44,606 nucleotides of DNA from Opitutia bacterium (GTDB lineage: Bacteria > Verrucomicrobiota > Verrucomicrobiae > Opitutales > UBA953), in contig CANKZO010000004.1 in the NCBI GenBank assembly GCA_947488485.1, positions 1 through 44,606 of the forward strand, given 5' to 3'. The notes beneath the pieces are model-generated. The model searched no databases. It was not told the origin of the DNA and saw only the letters and a list, made by a program, of their open reading frames with translations. A program made the translations under genes and the position numbers. Positions 24,598 to 33,312 of the stretch are shown piece by piece. The stretch's first letter is position 1; every line of letters begins with the position of its first letter.

Positions 24598-25730
24598 GCG
24601 GCCGCCGGAGGCGGCGTCGCCCCGCCGGCTTCAGCCTTCTCGGTCTGCAAGCGCAGCTGGCCGCAGGCGGCGTCGATGTCGTGTCCCTTCTCGCGACGCA
24701 GCGTGGCGGTGACGCCCAGCGCGCGGAGTTCCTTCACGAAGCGGTCCTGACGCGTCAGGGACGGACGGACCCACGGGAGACCTTCGACCTTGTTATACGG
24801 GATCAGGTTGACGTGCGCGTGGAGTTCGCGGGCGATGACGGCGAGTTTCCTGGCCTGCTCCAGCGAGTCGTTGATGTCTTCGATGAGGATGAACTCGAGC
24901 GTCAGCATGCGCCCGTGTTTGCGGGCGAAGGCCTTGGCCGCGGGGATGAGTTCCTCGAGCGGGAACTTCTTGTTCACCGGCATGATCTGGTTGCGGACCT
25001 CGTTGGTCGCGCCGTGGAGGCTGATGGCAAGACGGAAGCCCAGCGGCTCCTCGGCCAGCTTGAGGATCTTGGGCACCACGCCGGAGGTCGAAATCGTCAC
25101 GCGGCGGGCGCCGAAGCCGAAACCCCACTGGGCATTGACGATACGCAGGGCGGCGAGGAGGTTCTCGTAGTTGGCCAAGGGCTCGCCCATGCCCATGACC
25201 ACGATGTTGTCGAAAGAGGCCAGCCCTTCGGCGGCGCGGGCCGGATCGGCCTTGTCTTCGATGCGGCAGACCTGGACGAGCTGCGAGACGATCTCCCCCA
25301 CCGAAAGGTCACGCTTCCATCCTTCCAGACCCGAGGCGCAGAACTTGCAGCCATAGGCGCAGCCCACCTGGGTGGAGATGCAGATGGTCCGGCGGGACTT
25401 CTCCTGGCCGACCCCCTCCATCGGGGCGCGGATGATGACCGTCTCGATCAGGGAGCCGTCGCGGAGGCGCTGCAGGATCTTCTGGGTGACGTCGGAGGAG
25501 GCCTTGCGCTGGACCAGGGCCGTGGCCTCGAAGTCATACTGCTCGACGAGCCAGCCCCGGAGCCCGGCCGGGAGATTGGTCATGGCCTCGGGGGTTTCGG
25601 CCCGGCGGGGGTATAGCCACTCGAAGACCTGGCCGGCCCGATAACGCGGGTGACCGGCCGCGACCAGGCGCTCACCGAGGGTGTCCGGCGTTTCGCCGTG
25701 GATTGAGGGTTTTTCGGGCTTAAAGGCCAT
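24594..25730 (-). CDS. rlmN: 23S rRNA (adenine(2503)-C2) / tRNA methyltransferase
   Basis: 378 residues, radical SAM enzyme methylating A2503 of 23S rRNA, and A37 of some tRNAs in other bacteria. The 4Fe-4S cysteines are C124, C128 and C131 (GCAYGCKFC). The resolving cysteine near the C-terminus is C356 in AACGQLR. GMGEPLANY, STSGVVP and SLHGATNEVR are RlmN signatures. Missing Cfr-specific features and the ordinary housekeeping setting favour RlmN over the resistance enzyme Cfr. The short Ala/Pro-rich tail (TPPPAAA) is unremarkable. It stands alone, divergent from greA. Confidence 0.95.
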   Translation of the reverse strand: MAFKPEKPSIHGETPDTLGERLVAAGHPRYRAGQVFEWLYPRRAETPEAMTNLPAGLRGWLVEQYDFEATALVQRKASSDVTQKILQRLRDGSLIETVIIRAPMEGVGQEKSRRTICISTQVGCAYGCKFCASGLEGWKRDLSVGEIVSQLVQVCRIEDKADPARAAEGLASFDNIVVMGMGEPLANYENLLAALRIVNAQWGFGFGARRVTISTSGVVPKILKLAEEPLGFRLAISLHGATNEVRNQIMPVNKKFPLEELIPAAKAFARKHGRMLTLEFILIEDINDSLEQARKLAVIARELHAHVNLIPYNKVEGLPWVRPSLTRQDRFVKELRALGVTATLRREKGHDIDAACGQLRLQTEKAEAGGATPPPAAA

Positions 25731-25854
25731 GGGAGGGGCAGGAGCAGCGGACTCGGAGGCTCAGGACCCCGAAACCCCCGCCTTCCTGCTTGCAAGTGAG
25801 AATTGTTATCCCCAAAACCCACTTTTGCAATGAGCAACAAGGCCCTGACCCCAC

Positions 25855-25861
25855 AAGGTGG
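25855..25861 (+). promoter_or_regulatory. Shine-Dalgarno site deciding the greA start
   Basis: AAGGTGG lies four bases before the ATG at 25866, one mismatch from the ideal site. Good ribosome binding sites are rare in this window, so it favours 25866 over the in-frame ATG at 25830, which has none. Confidence 0.55.
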
Positions 25862-25865
25862 TAAA

Positions 25866-27797
25866 ATGAACTCCCTCCAGGCCGCCATCGACCTGGTGGC
25901 CACGGGTCAGCCGGCCTTCTGCCTCCACCAAGCCTGGGGCATCGGCGTCATCCGTTCTTACGACGAGGCGACCAAGCGCCTGGTCATCGATTTCCCTGAG
26001 CAGAACAAGAAGGCCCACGCCATGGACGCCGCCTTCTTCCTCGGCAAGATCGAGTTCATCAACCCTAACGGCGTGGTCGCCAAGGCCTATGCCGACGCCA
26101 CCAAGGCCGAGATCGCCAACCTCGTCGCCAACGACCCGGCCGGAGTGGTCAAGGCCCTCCTCGCCGAGTACCCGACCGGTGAATGCACCTCCTACGCCCT
26201 CGAAGCCAACCTCGACCGCGTCCACTTCGCTTCCCTCCCCGCCGGCAAGGATCGCGCCGCCGCCTTCAAGGCTTGGTGGACCAAGGGCCGCGCCGCCGTC
26301 CGCAAGGACCGCGCCATCCTCGTCCCTGAGCGCAAGGGCGGCCTCTACGCCCTCCTCGAAGCCCCGAAGGACCTCGGCGAAGACCTGTTCGCCCAATATG
26401 AAGGCGCTCCGAACTTCGAACGTAAGCTGATGCTGCTCGAAGAACTCGCCGGCGCCTCCGCCGCCGAGACCCGCTCGGCCGCCACCGCCGCCAATCTCGA
26501 CAAGGTCTCCGCCGACCTCCTCAAGGAGATCAAGAAGCTCGAGACCGCCCGCAAGCGCGACAACCTGCCGGCCATCCTCGGTGGCATCTGGAACCGCGAT
26601 AAGTTCTTCCGCTCCGCCGTCGAGAACGTCGAGACCGTCAGCCCGACGGCCTCGGAGATCATCGCCCTCTGCACCGAGAGCGACCTCGCCTTCGTCGCGC
26701 TCAACATCCCGCACACCACCGAGAAAATCCGCAGCCTGCTGGACCTCGTGCGCGCCCACCACGGCGACCGCTGGTCCGACCGCGCCTTCGACCTCCTGCG
26801 TAACCGCGACATCGGCGGCACCAAGAGCGGCTCCGCCAAGCTCGTCTCCGAATCCATCGCCTACCTCTGCGACCAGGACCTCGCCGAGGCCGTCGCCACG
26901 CGCTTCGCGCAGTGGCTCGAGACCCGCGAACTCCGCGCACCGGTGATCATCTGGATCATCAAGAACCGCGACTCCAAGAAGTACGCCGCCATCGTCAGCC
27001 GCCTGATCACCCCTTCGCTCCTCGGCGCCATCCTGTCCTCGATCGACACCGAGTCGCTCGAATCCAATTCGACCGCCCGCATCCCGCTCGCCAACGAACT
27101 CATCAAGGACAAGGAACTGATCGCGAACATCCTCACGCCGGCCGAAGGCAAGAAGGCCGACAGCGAGACGATCTTCGACCTCACCCGCACCATGATGAGC
27201 AGCCAGGGCTTCGATGAGATGACGAAGAAGGCCCTCCTCTCCCGCCTCGCCAAGATCGAGCCGCACGTCCAGCGCCTCGCCAAGTCCAAGCATTCCGGCT
27301 CCGAAGCCGAGGAAAAGGAACTCCTCGTCTCCAAGGCCTCCAAGGAAGTAAAGGAGCGCGAGCTCGAGGACATCGTCAAGGTGCGCCTCCCCGCGGTCAA
27401 GGAAGCCATCCAGATCGCCAAGGAGCACGGCGACTTGAAGGAAAATTCCGAATACAAGATGGCCCGACAGGACCATGACACCCTCGCGGCCCGTCGCGCC
27501 GAGCTCGACGCGCTGCTCAAGAAGGCCCGCGTGACCGACTTCTCCGAAGCCAAGACCGACGCCATCAGCGTCGGCTCGAGCATCGTCCTCCGCCGCGGTT
27601 CCGACCAGACGGAGTTCGCCTACGACCTGCTCGGCGCCTGGGACGGCGAGCCGGAGAAGAACATCCTGTCCTACATCTCGCCCCTCGCGAAGCAGTTCCT
27701 CAACCACAAGGCTGGCGAGACGTTCACGACCAACATCAACGGTAAGGCCGAAAACTGGACCGTGGTGAAGATCGGCCGCTGGGTCGACAAGCGCTGA
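25866..27797 (+). CDS. greA: Giant GreA-type transcription elongation factor with N-terminal extension
   Basis: 643 residues, against about 158 for ordinary GreA. GreA rescues backtracked RNA polymerase by placing an acidic coiled-coil tip in the secondary channel. The GreA part is confined to the last 165 or so residues: the coiled coil contains EHGDLKENSEYKMARQ with the tip acids D523 and E526 conserved, and the FKBP-like domain follows (about 570-643). Residues 1 to about 480 are an extra region. Its first 60 residues include HQAWGIGVIRSYDEATKRL, a small beta fold like a CarD/KOW-type domain, and the remainder is helical. Chlamydial GreA has a comparable large extension, so this is a trait of the PVC group. 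The gene is monocistronic with its own terminator. Confidence 0.88.
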   Translation: MNSLQAAIDLVATGQPAFCLHQAWGIGVIRSYDEATKRLVIDFPEQNKKAHAMDAAFFLGKIEFINPNGVVAKAYADATKAEIANLVANDPAGVVKALLAEYPTGECTSYALEANLDRVHFASLPAGKDRAAAFKAWWTKGRAAVRKDRAILVPERKGGLYALLEAPKDLGEDLFAQYEGAPNFERKLMLLEELAGASAAETRSAATAANLDKVSADLLKEIKKLETARKRDNLPAILGGIWNRDKFFRSAVENVETVSPTASEIIALCTESDLAFVALNIPHTTEKIRSLLDLVRAHHGDRWSDRAFDLLRNRDIGGTKSGSAKLVSESIAYLCDQDLAEAVATRFAQWLETRELRAPVIIWIIKNRDSKKYAAIVSRLITPSLLGAILSSIDTESLESNSTARIPLANELIKDKELIANILTPAEGKKADSETIFDLTRTMMSSQGFDEMTKKALLSRLAKIEPHVQRLAKSKHSGSEAEEKELLVSKASKEVKERELEDIVKVRLPAVKEAIQIAKEHGDLKENSEYKMARQDHDTLAARRAELDALLKKARVTDFSEAKTDAISVGSSIVLRRGSDQTEFAYDLLGAWDGEPEKNILSYISPLAKQFLNHKAGETFTTNINGKAENWTVVKIGRWVDKR

Positions 27798-27820
27798 ACG
27801 GCCCTCCTGGCCCTCTCGAC

Positions 27821-27849
27821 GAAGCCCCGGTGACGGGGCTTCCTCTTTT
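27821..27849 (+). terminator. Intrinsic terminator of greA
   Basis: Nine-base-pair stem GAAGCCCCG (27821-27829) / CGGGGCTTC (27834-27842), loop GTGA, followed by CTCTTTT. The last Ts also form the start of a TTGACA element for the next gene. Confidence 0.88.
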
Positions 27850-27876
27850 GACAAGCCCGCGACCCCCGCCCATCTT
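27848..27876 (+). promoter_or_regulatory. Candidate promoter of the ArsR-methyltransferase gene
   Basis: A perfect TTGACA (27848-27853), a 17-base spacer and CATCTT (27871-27876), whose end is six bases before the ATG at 27883. Transcription would begin at or next to the start codon, so the mRNA may be leaderless. The -10 is a poor match. Confidence 0.45.
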
Positions 27877-27882
27877 CCCCTC

Positions 27883-28821
27883 ATGCCCGACCCTTGGGAA
27901 TCCCTGCGCCTGCTGGCCGACCCCACGCGCTCCCGCATGCTCCACCTGCTGCACCGCGGCGAACTCGCCGTCGGCGAGCTCCAGGAGATCCTCGGCCTGC
28001 CGCAGTCGCGCATCTCCACCCACCTCGCCCTGCTCCGCAAGGGCGGCCTCGTCATCGACCGACGCGACGGGAAGAAATCTTTCTACGCGGTGGCCCGCGA
28101 CCTCCCGGCCAGCGTCGGCGGTATCGTCGAAGCGGCCTTGGCCGCCAGCGCCCGCGAACCCAAGGCGGCGGCTGACCAGCGCGCCTGGCAGCGCATCGTC
28201 GAGAAGCGCCGGCAGAAGGCCGAACAGCACTTCAACCATGTGGCCGACCGGCTGGGTCGGAACTACTGCCCGGGGCGCTCTTGGGAAGCCATCGGACAGA
28301 TGCTCTTCCTGCTCACGCCCAAGGTCCGGATCGCCGACCTCGGGGCCGGCGACGGCACCCTCTCGCGGCTCCTCGCCCGCCAGGCCGAAAGCGTCCACTG
28401 CGTGGACAGCTCGCCGCGCATGGTCCAGGTCGGCCGGGCCTTGGCCAAGAAGGAACAGCTGCGCAACCTCACCTACGTCCTCGGCAACATCGAGAAAGTC
28501 CCCTTGCCGGACCGGAGCATCGATCTCGCCTTGCTGAGCCAGGCCCTGCACCACGCCGAGAACCCCCGCCTGGCCCTCGCCGAGGCGTTCCGCATCCTCA
28601 AGCCGGGCGGTCGGCTGATCATCCTCGACCTGCGCGCCCACCGCTTTGAAAAGGCCCGGGAGCTGTACGCCGACCGCTGGCTCGGTTTCAAGGAGAACGA
28701 ACTCCACGACTGGATCGAGGAAGCCGGCTTCGCCCAGTCCGAAGTCCGCGTGGTGGCCAAGGAAACGAAGGAGCCAGGGTTCGAGACCATCCTGGCGACC
28801 GGCCTCCGTCCGGGGGCCTGA
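27883..28821 (+). CDS. ArsR-type regulator fused to a SAM-dependent methyltransferase
   Basis: 312 residues in two parts. Residues 1 to about 90 are an ArsR-family winged helix (LLADPTRSRMLHLLHRGEL, recognition helix QSRISTHLALLRKGG), without the cysteine metal site of arsenic sensors. Residues about 105-300 form a class I methyltransferase with SAM motif I VRIADLGAGDGTL, an acidic CVDSSPRMV, a motif LLSQALHHAENP and the PGGRLIILDL segment typical of UbiE/MenG-like enzymes. Such fusions are known in several phyla, often near methionine-cycle genes, and may sense SAM or SAH. Here no methionine-cycle gene is adjacent. It starts right after the greA terminator and is followed by a repeat-rich gap. 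The regulator's targets are unknown. Confidence 0.85.
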   Translation: MPDPWESLRLLADPTRSRMLHLLHRGELAVGELQEILGLPQSRISTHLALLRKGGLVIDRRDGKKSFYAVARDLPASVGGIVEAALAASAREPKAAADQRAWQRIVEKRRQKAEQHFNHVADRLGRNYCPGRSWEAIGQMLFLLTPKVRIADLGAGDGTLSRLLARQAESVHCVDSSPRMVQVGRALAKKEQLRNLTYVLGNIEKVPLPDRSIDLALLSQALHHAENPRLALAEAFRILKPGGRLIILDLRAHRFEKARELYADRWLGFKENELHDWIEEAGFAQSEVRVVAKETKEPGFETILATGLRPGA

Positions 28822-28953
28822 GTTATTCACAGGCCGACCCCCTGGCGGGGCCTGATATTTGCCCCTCGGAGGGGGCTTATTGCTTGGCATCCCTCGGACG
28901 CTTGGGCTATTGCTTAGCACCCCCGACGCGGAGCAATACGCTCCCCTCACCCG
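28822..28953. other. Repeat- and hairpin-rich gap upstream of the TPR-ExbBD operon
   Basis: 132 bases without a gene. It contains a hairpin straddling the preceding stop (GGCCTG 28815-28820 with CAGGCC 28830-28835), CCCC-TGGC-GGGG (28839-28850) and GCCCCT-CGG-AGGGGGC (28861-28876). The three TATTGCT elements listed separately follow. None of the hairpins is followed by a T-run, so a standard terminator is not present. Confidence 0.6.
28878..28938. promoter_or_regulatory. Three TATTGCT elements before the TPR-ExbBD operon
   Basis: TATTGCTT occurs at 28878-28885 and again exactly 30 bases on at 28908-28915. AGCAATA, its reverse complement, is at 28932-28938, so copies two and three form a seven-base inverted repeat with a 17-base spacer. 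The elements lie 16-76 bases before the start codon. In such GC-rich DNA three AT-rich heptamers in 61 bases look like protein binding sites or promoter parts. Confidence 0.5.
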
Positions 28954-31900
28954 ATGCTTATCCAAGAGTCCCGCACCTACCAACTGGCCAAGGCCGCCCT
29001 GCTCGCCGTCCTGCTCGCCGTGACCCCCGTCACCGCCGTCCTGCGCGCGCAGACCAAGCCCCTGCCCACCGCGGAAAAGCAGGAAGACCCGTTGAACGTC
29101 CTCTACAAGGCCGCCGACAAGGCCTTCGAGGAAAAGAAGTATAAGGAGGCCCTCGACCTCTTCCAGGAACTCGAGGACAAGGCCGGGGACGTCGCCAACA
29201 GCATGAAGGCGGTCCTCTCCTTCCGTAAAGCCACCTGTCTCTTCTTCATGAAGGACTGGCCCAAGGCCCAGGTCGAACTCACCACCTTCCTCGATAAATA
29301 CCCCAAGGGTACGGAAGATTTCTTCGACGGCGACAACCGCCGCGGCACCGCCGAGCTGATCCTCATCGAAGCCTACTCCAAGCAGGGCAAGTGGGACCAA
29401 GCCCTCGCCCGCCTCGAGAAGATCCGCACCAACACGCTCGCCCGCCCCGAGGAACGCGTCAGCGCCTTCACCCTTTCGGCCCAGATCGTGGTCGACCGCG
29501 CCAAGACCTCGACCGACGACCTCAAGAAGGCCGCCTACTCGCAGGCCATCAGCCTCCTCAAGCAGGCCACCGCCGAAGGCATCAACACGCCCGAACGCCG
29601 CGAAGCCGCCTATAAGCTGGTCGAGATGTACACCAAGCTCGGCCTGACCAAGGAAGCCACCCAGCTCAAGAGTGAGATCGACGCCCGCAGCACCGGCTCC
29701 CCGGTCGAAGTCGTGCGCTCCAACTTCCAACGCCTGGAAATCGGCGACGCGCGTTTCGCCGCCGCCGAATCGGCCGCCGACGAGGCCTTCCGCGGCGACT
29801 TCTACCGCCAGGCCCTCAACAACTACCAGGGCACGCTGCGCCGCGTGAACCTCACCCGCTCCTTCGGCAAGGCGATCGAAGCCAAGACCACCGAGGTCGA
29901 AGGCATGACGAAGGCCGCCCCGAAGCCGAACGCCGAACAGGCCGACGCCATCCGCCGCGCGCAGCTCGACCTCGAACAGTTCAAGAAGATCGAGGCCGAA
30001 TTCAAGGCCAACAAGGACTACGACGCCTTCATCTCCTACCGCATCGGCCTCTGCCTCCTCGAACTGAAGCGCCCCTGGGAAGCCCACGTGGCCTTCCTCG
30101 ACATCTTCGAGAACAGCCCGGAGTTCAGCCGCATCGCCGGCGCCTACTACTACCACATCGTCGCCCTGCGCCGGATCGGCCGCAACACCGAGGCCCAGAC
30201 GAAGTGTAAGGAATTCATCCAGAAATTCCCGAAAGACGAGATGGTGTCGTCCATCGCCCTGATCCTCGGCGACATCTCCCAGGAGCGCGAAGAGTTCCCC
30301 GAAGCCATCGCCCACTACAAGTGGGTGCAGGCCAACGTGACCAACCTCACCCCCGAGGTCGCCGAAGAGATCGACTTCCGCATCGCCGCCTGCCTCTTCT
30401 CGCAGGTCGACTGGGCGCCGGCGCAGAAGGCCTTCGAGGCCTTCCTCAAGAAATACGAGCGCTCCTCCGTCCGCCAGCAGGTCCTGTACATGAGCGCGCT
30501 CTGCTCGTTCTTCCAGGGCAAGTACAAGGAGACCAAGGTCGACTTCGACAAGTACGAGCAGGAATACCCGAAGGGCCAGTTCATCCCCGACGTCCGCTAC
30601 CGACAGGCCATCGTGAAGTTCGGCGTCAACCCGCCCGACATCGCCGGCACCATCAAGCTCTGCGAAGACTGGCTCAAGGATTACGCCAAGGACCGGACCG
30701 ACGAAGTCATCGCCCAGACCCCCGAGGTCTACACCCTGATCGGCGACGCCAACATCCGCCTCGCCGACGAGCTCGACAAGAAGGTCAAGGCCGCCGACAT
30801 CGACCTGCGCGTCAACCTCAAGACCCCTGACCGCGCCAAGTTCGCCGCCATCAAGGACAAGCTCGAGAAGGAGAAGGAAGCCGTCACCGGCAAGGCGATC
30901 GACGCCTACGAGGCCGCCGCCAAGAGCGCCCGCACCAACGCCCAGGCCCTTGAGTTCGTCCTCGGCGAGCTGCGCAAGCTGCTCCCCGGCCGCGGCGAGC
31001 ACAAGCGCATGCGCGACCTGTTCAAGGAGATCTTCGACTGGGACCACAACGACCCGAAGGCGATGACCTACCTGTACGAGGTCATCCGCTCCACCGAACG
31101 CATGGGCGACATGCCCGAGTTCGCCCAGCAGGCCGAGAAGGTCCGCAAGGATTTCAGCGCCAAGCTCGCCGACGCCCGCAAGGCCGTCGACCAGCTCGAA
31201 CGCAAGCAGGGCGTCACCCGCCCCGAGATCGACACCGCGAAGGAGGCCGTCAAGAAGCTCTCCGCCGAACTCGAAGCCGAACTCGCCAAGGTCGAGGTCA
31301 AGCGCCAGGCCTCCATCGCCGAGCAGAAGAAGCGCGCGCTGAAGATCCTCTCCGACGCCGTCGCCGAATCGATCAACGACCGCAAGCAGGAGGGCACCGA
31401 GAAGCTCATCGTCTTCCTCGCCGAGAAGCTCGCGCGCAAGATCAAGCGCGTGAAGGCCGGCACCAAGCCCGAGCCCGGCGCCTACACCAGCGTCGAAGCC
31501 GAGAAAGAGCTGACCAAGCTCCTCCGCCTCGAAGAGAACCGCAGCTCCCTCGTCGCCCAGGCCCGCGGCTTCTTCGCCCTCGGCCAGCTCGCCGTGTTCA
31601 CGCGCGAGCCCGAGAAGACCGCCGCCAACTTCGCCAAGATCGCCGCCAACTTCAAGGCCGAGGAACTCAACCCGACCATCCTCGCGCTCGTCGGCGACAG
31701 CCTGCTGGCCAAGAACGAGACCAAGAAGGCGGAGGAGTACTTCCGCTACATCCTCGAGTTCGCCCGCTCCTCCGAATACGCCGACTACGGCTTCGCCGGC
31801 CTGGCCGACATCCGTTTCGGCGAGAAGAAGTACGCCGAGGCGCTCTCCCTCTGCAACGAGGCCATCGACAACAACATCCTGATGTCGAAGGAACTCGACC

Positions 31901-32286
31901 TGCGCTTCACCCGCGCCCGTTCCCTCGCCGAACTCTCCAAGTACAAGGAAGCCAAGGAAGAGTTCGAGGAGATCGCCAAGACCAAGGAATGGCGCGGCGA
32001 GAAGACCGCCGCCTCCCTCTACTGGCTCGGCCTCATGGAAGAACGCCAGGCGACCGACAAGGACGGCTACGCCCGCGCCGTCGCCTACTATCGCCGCTGC
32101 TACATGACCTGGAAGAAATATGAGGTCTGGGCCGCGAAATCCTACTTCGCCGAAGCCAAGATCCTCGCGACCAAGCTCGAGCAAAAGGACGGCGCCAAGC
32201 GCCTCCTGCAGGAGATGCTCGAGAAAGACCGCATCAAGGACACCCGCGAAGGGGTCGAAGCCAAAGCCTACCTCCTCGGACTCTGA
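28954..32286 (+). CDS. Very large secreted TPR protein, first gene of an ExbB/ExbD operon
   Basis: 1110 residues. A signal-like hydrophobic segment (about 12-31, LAKAALLAVLLAVTPVTAVL) precedes a cut near LRAQ. The mature chain is built from many tetratricopeptide-type helix pairs: early ones include KAFEEKKYKEALDLFQELE and TTFLDKYPKGTEDFF; later ones include EFIQKFPKDEMVSSIALI and KYAEALSLCNEAI. A highly charged coiled segment lies at about 720-820. No enzyme motif is seen. Downstream, with spacings of a few to about 50 bases, come a second secreted TPR protein, ExbB and two ExbDs. The likely role is a periplasmic scaffold driven by, or docking on, the proton-powered ExbBD motor. That is inference; the family has no established function that I know of. 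Confidence 0.75.
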   Translation: MLIQESRTYQLAKAALLAVLLAVTPVTAVLRAQTKPLPTAEKQEDPLNVLYKAADKAFEEKKYKEALDLFQELEDKAGDVANSMKAVLSFRKATCLFFMKDWPKAQVELTTFLDKYPKGTEDFFDGDNRRGTAELILIEAYSKQGKWDQALARLEKIRTNTLARPEERVSAFTLSAQIVVDRAKTSTDDLKKAAYSQAISLLKQATAEGINTPERREAAYKLVEMYTKLGLTKEATQLKSEIDARSTGSPVEVVRSNFQRLEIGDARFAAAESAADEAFRGDFYRQALNNYQGTLRRVNLTRSFGKAIEAKTTEVEGMTKAAPKPNAEQADAIRRAQLDLEQFKKIEAEFKANKDYDAFISYRIGLCLLELKRPWEAHVAFLDIFENSPEFSRIAGAYYYHIVALRRIGRNTEAQTKCKEFIQKFPKDEMVSSIALILGDISQEREEFPEAIAHYKWVQANVTNLTPEVAEEIDFRIAACLFSQVDWAPAQKAFEAFLKKYERSSVRQQVLYMSALCSFFQGKYKETKVDFDKYEQEYPKGQFIPDVRYRQAIVKFGVNPPDIAGTIKLCEDWLKDYAKDRTDEVIAQTPEVYTLIGDANIRLADELDKKVKAADIDLRVNLKTPDRAKFAAIKDKLEKEKEAVTGKAIDAYEAAAKSARTNAQALEFVLGELRKLLPGRGEHKRMRDLFKEIFDWDHNDPKAMTYLYEVIRSTERMGDMPEFAQQAEKVRKDFSAKLADARKAVDQLERKQGVTRPEIDTAKEAVKKLSAELEAELAKVEVKRQASIAEQKKRALKILSDAVAESINDRKQEGTEKLIVFLAEKLARKIKRVKAGTKPEPGAYTSVEAEKELTKLLRLEENRSSLVAQARGFFALGQLAVFTREPEKTAANFAKIAANFKAEELNPTILALVGDSLLAKNETKKAEEYFRYILEFARSSEYADYGFAGLADIRFGEKKYAEALSLCNEAIDNNILMSKELDLRFTRARSLAELSKYKEAKEEFEEIAKTKEWRGEKTAASLYWLGLMEERQATDKDGYARAVAYYRRCYMTWKKYEVWAAKSYFAEAKILATKLEQKDGAKRLLQEMLEKDRIKDTREGVEAKAYLLGL

Positions 32287-32291
32287 ACGCC

Positions 32292-33308
32292 ATGCGCCGC
32301 CCCCTCCTCCTCACCGTCTTCGCCCTCCTCGCCGCCGCGACTTCGCCGGCCCAGACCTTCGTCTTCAAGGGCGAACGCTGGGAGATCAACGACCCCTTCA
32401 AGCTGGACAACTCCATCCCGCCGAAGCCCGTCGTCGACCCCAAGAAAGGCGTCATCAACGTGGTCAAAGGCACCGTCGACCTCACCAGCAACAAAGGCGG
32501 ATTCGAGTCCGTGACCACGCGCAAGCTCTCCGAGGTCGCCGAGATCGTCTGGCCGATGCCCGCCCGCCTCCAGGAGGCCCAGAACAACGTCAACCGCGGC
32601 GAACCCGCCAAGGCCCTCGACAACGCCGAGGCCGTGCTGAAGTTCTTCGAGCCGCTCAAGAACGTCCCCGGCTCCTGGTGGGTCAAAGCCTCCCTCATCA
32701 AGCTCGACGCCCTCGACCGCCTCGAGAACGACGCCGCCACGAACAGTTTCCTCGCGAACTTCGAGAAGGAGGAAGCCGCCAAGCAGCCCGAAGTCGCCAC
32801 CCAGATCCAACTGGCCAAACTCATGCTGCGCGCCCGCAAAGGCGAACACGATGCCGTGATCCGCGAAGCCACCGAACTGCTCACGAAGGTCGACAGCTCC
32901 GAACTCCAGGCCCGGCTCCACCTCACCAAGGGCAACTCCCTCCTCGCCGCCAAGAAGTATGAGGCCGCGATGACCACCTACCTCCGCGTGCCGGTCTTCT
33001 TCGGCTCCGAGGCCGAGATGATCCCCAAGGCCCTCCTCGGCGCCGCCCGCGCCTTCCGTGGCATGGACAGCCCAGCCCTGCGCGACCAGAAACTCGAAGC
33101 GATTTCCAACCGCTACCTTTACGACATCATCGTCTCCTTCCCGGTCTCCAAGGAGGCCGAAGAAGCCAAGAAACTGCTCCCCCCGGAGGAGCGCGCCAAG
33201 GCCGAAGCCGACCAGAAGAAGATCGCCGCCGGCGGCCCCCTCCCCGAAGGCGTCATCATGGCCAAACCTAAGCTCGCCGCCGAAGAGAAGGTCGAACGCA
33301 ACAAGTGA
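32292..33308 (+). CDS. Secreted helical-repeat protein of the TPR-ExbBD operon
   Basis: 338 residues, starting five bases after the giant TPR gene. Signal peptide MRRPLLLTVFALLAAATSPAQ, then a short beta-like segment (TFVFKGERWEINDPFKLDN). Next come helical repeats, such as ARLQEAQNNVNRGEPAKALD and KGNSLLAAKKYEAAMTTYLRV, and a charged tail rich in Lys, Glu and Ala. No catalytic motif. The pairing with the upstream protein and the ExbB/ExbD genes suggests they act together in the periplasm. It could be a smaller adaptor in the same complex, but nothing in the sequence proves this. Confidence 0.7.
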   Translation: MRRPLLLTVFALLAAATSPAQTFVFKGERWEINDPFKLDNSIPPKPVVDPKKGVINVVKGTVDLTSNKGGFESVTTRKLSEVAEIVWPMPARLQEAQNNVNRGEPAKALDNAEAVLKFFEPLKNVPGSWWVKASLIKLDALDRLENDAATNSFLANFEKEEAAKQPEVATQIQLAKLMLRARKGEHDAVIREATELLTKVDSSELQARLHLTKGNSLLAAKKYEAAMTTYLRVPVFFGSEAEMIPKALLGAARAFRGMDSPALRDQKLEAISNRYLYDIIVSFPVSKEAEEAKKLLPPEERAKAEADQKKIAAGGPLPEGVIMAKPKLAAEEKVERNK

Positions 33309-33312
33309 GTCC

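Noticed and set aside
25800..25815. AATTGTTATCC near the greA gene, identical to half of the E. coli lac operator
   Set aside because: No second half-site and no LacI-family gene; a chance match of eleven bases in an AT-rich stretch.
27843..27883. A SAM or SAH riboswitch before the ArsR-methyltransferase gene
   Set aside because: Only about 33 bases lie between the greA terminator and the ATG, too few for a riboswitch.
27736..32184. A 1482-codon open frame on the minus strand opposite the giant TPR gene
   Set aside because: Its product is repetitive Gly/Leu/Glu/Val typical of antisense to a GC-rich Lys/Glu/Ala gene; the plus-strand TPR gene has the signal peptide, repeats and operon context.
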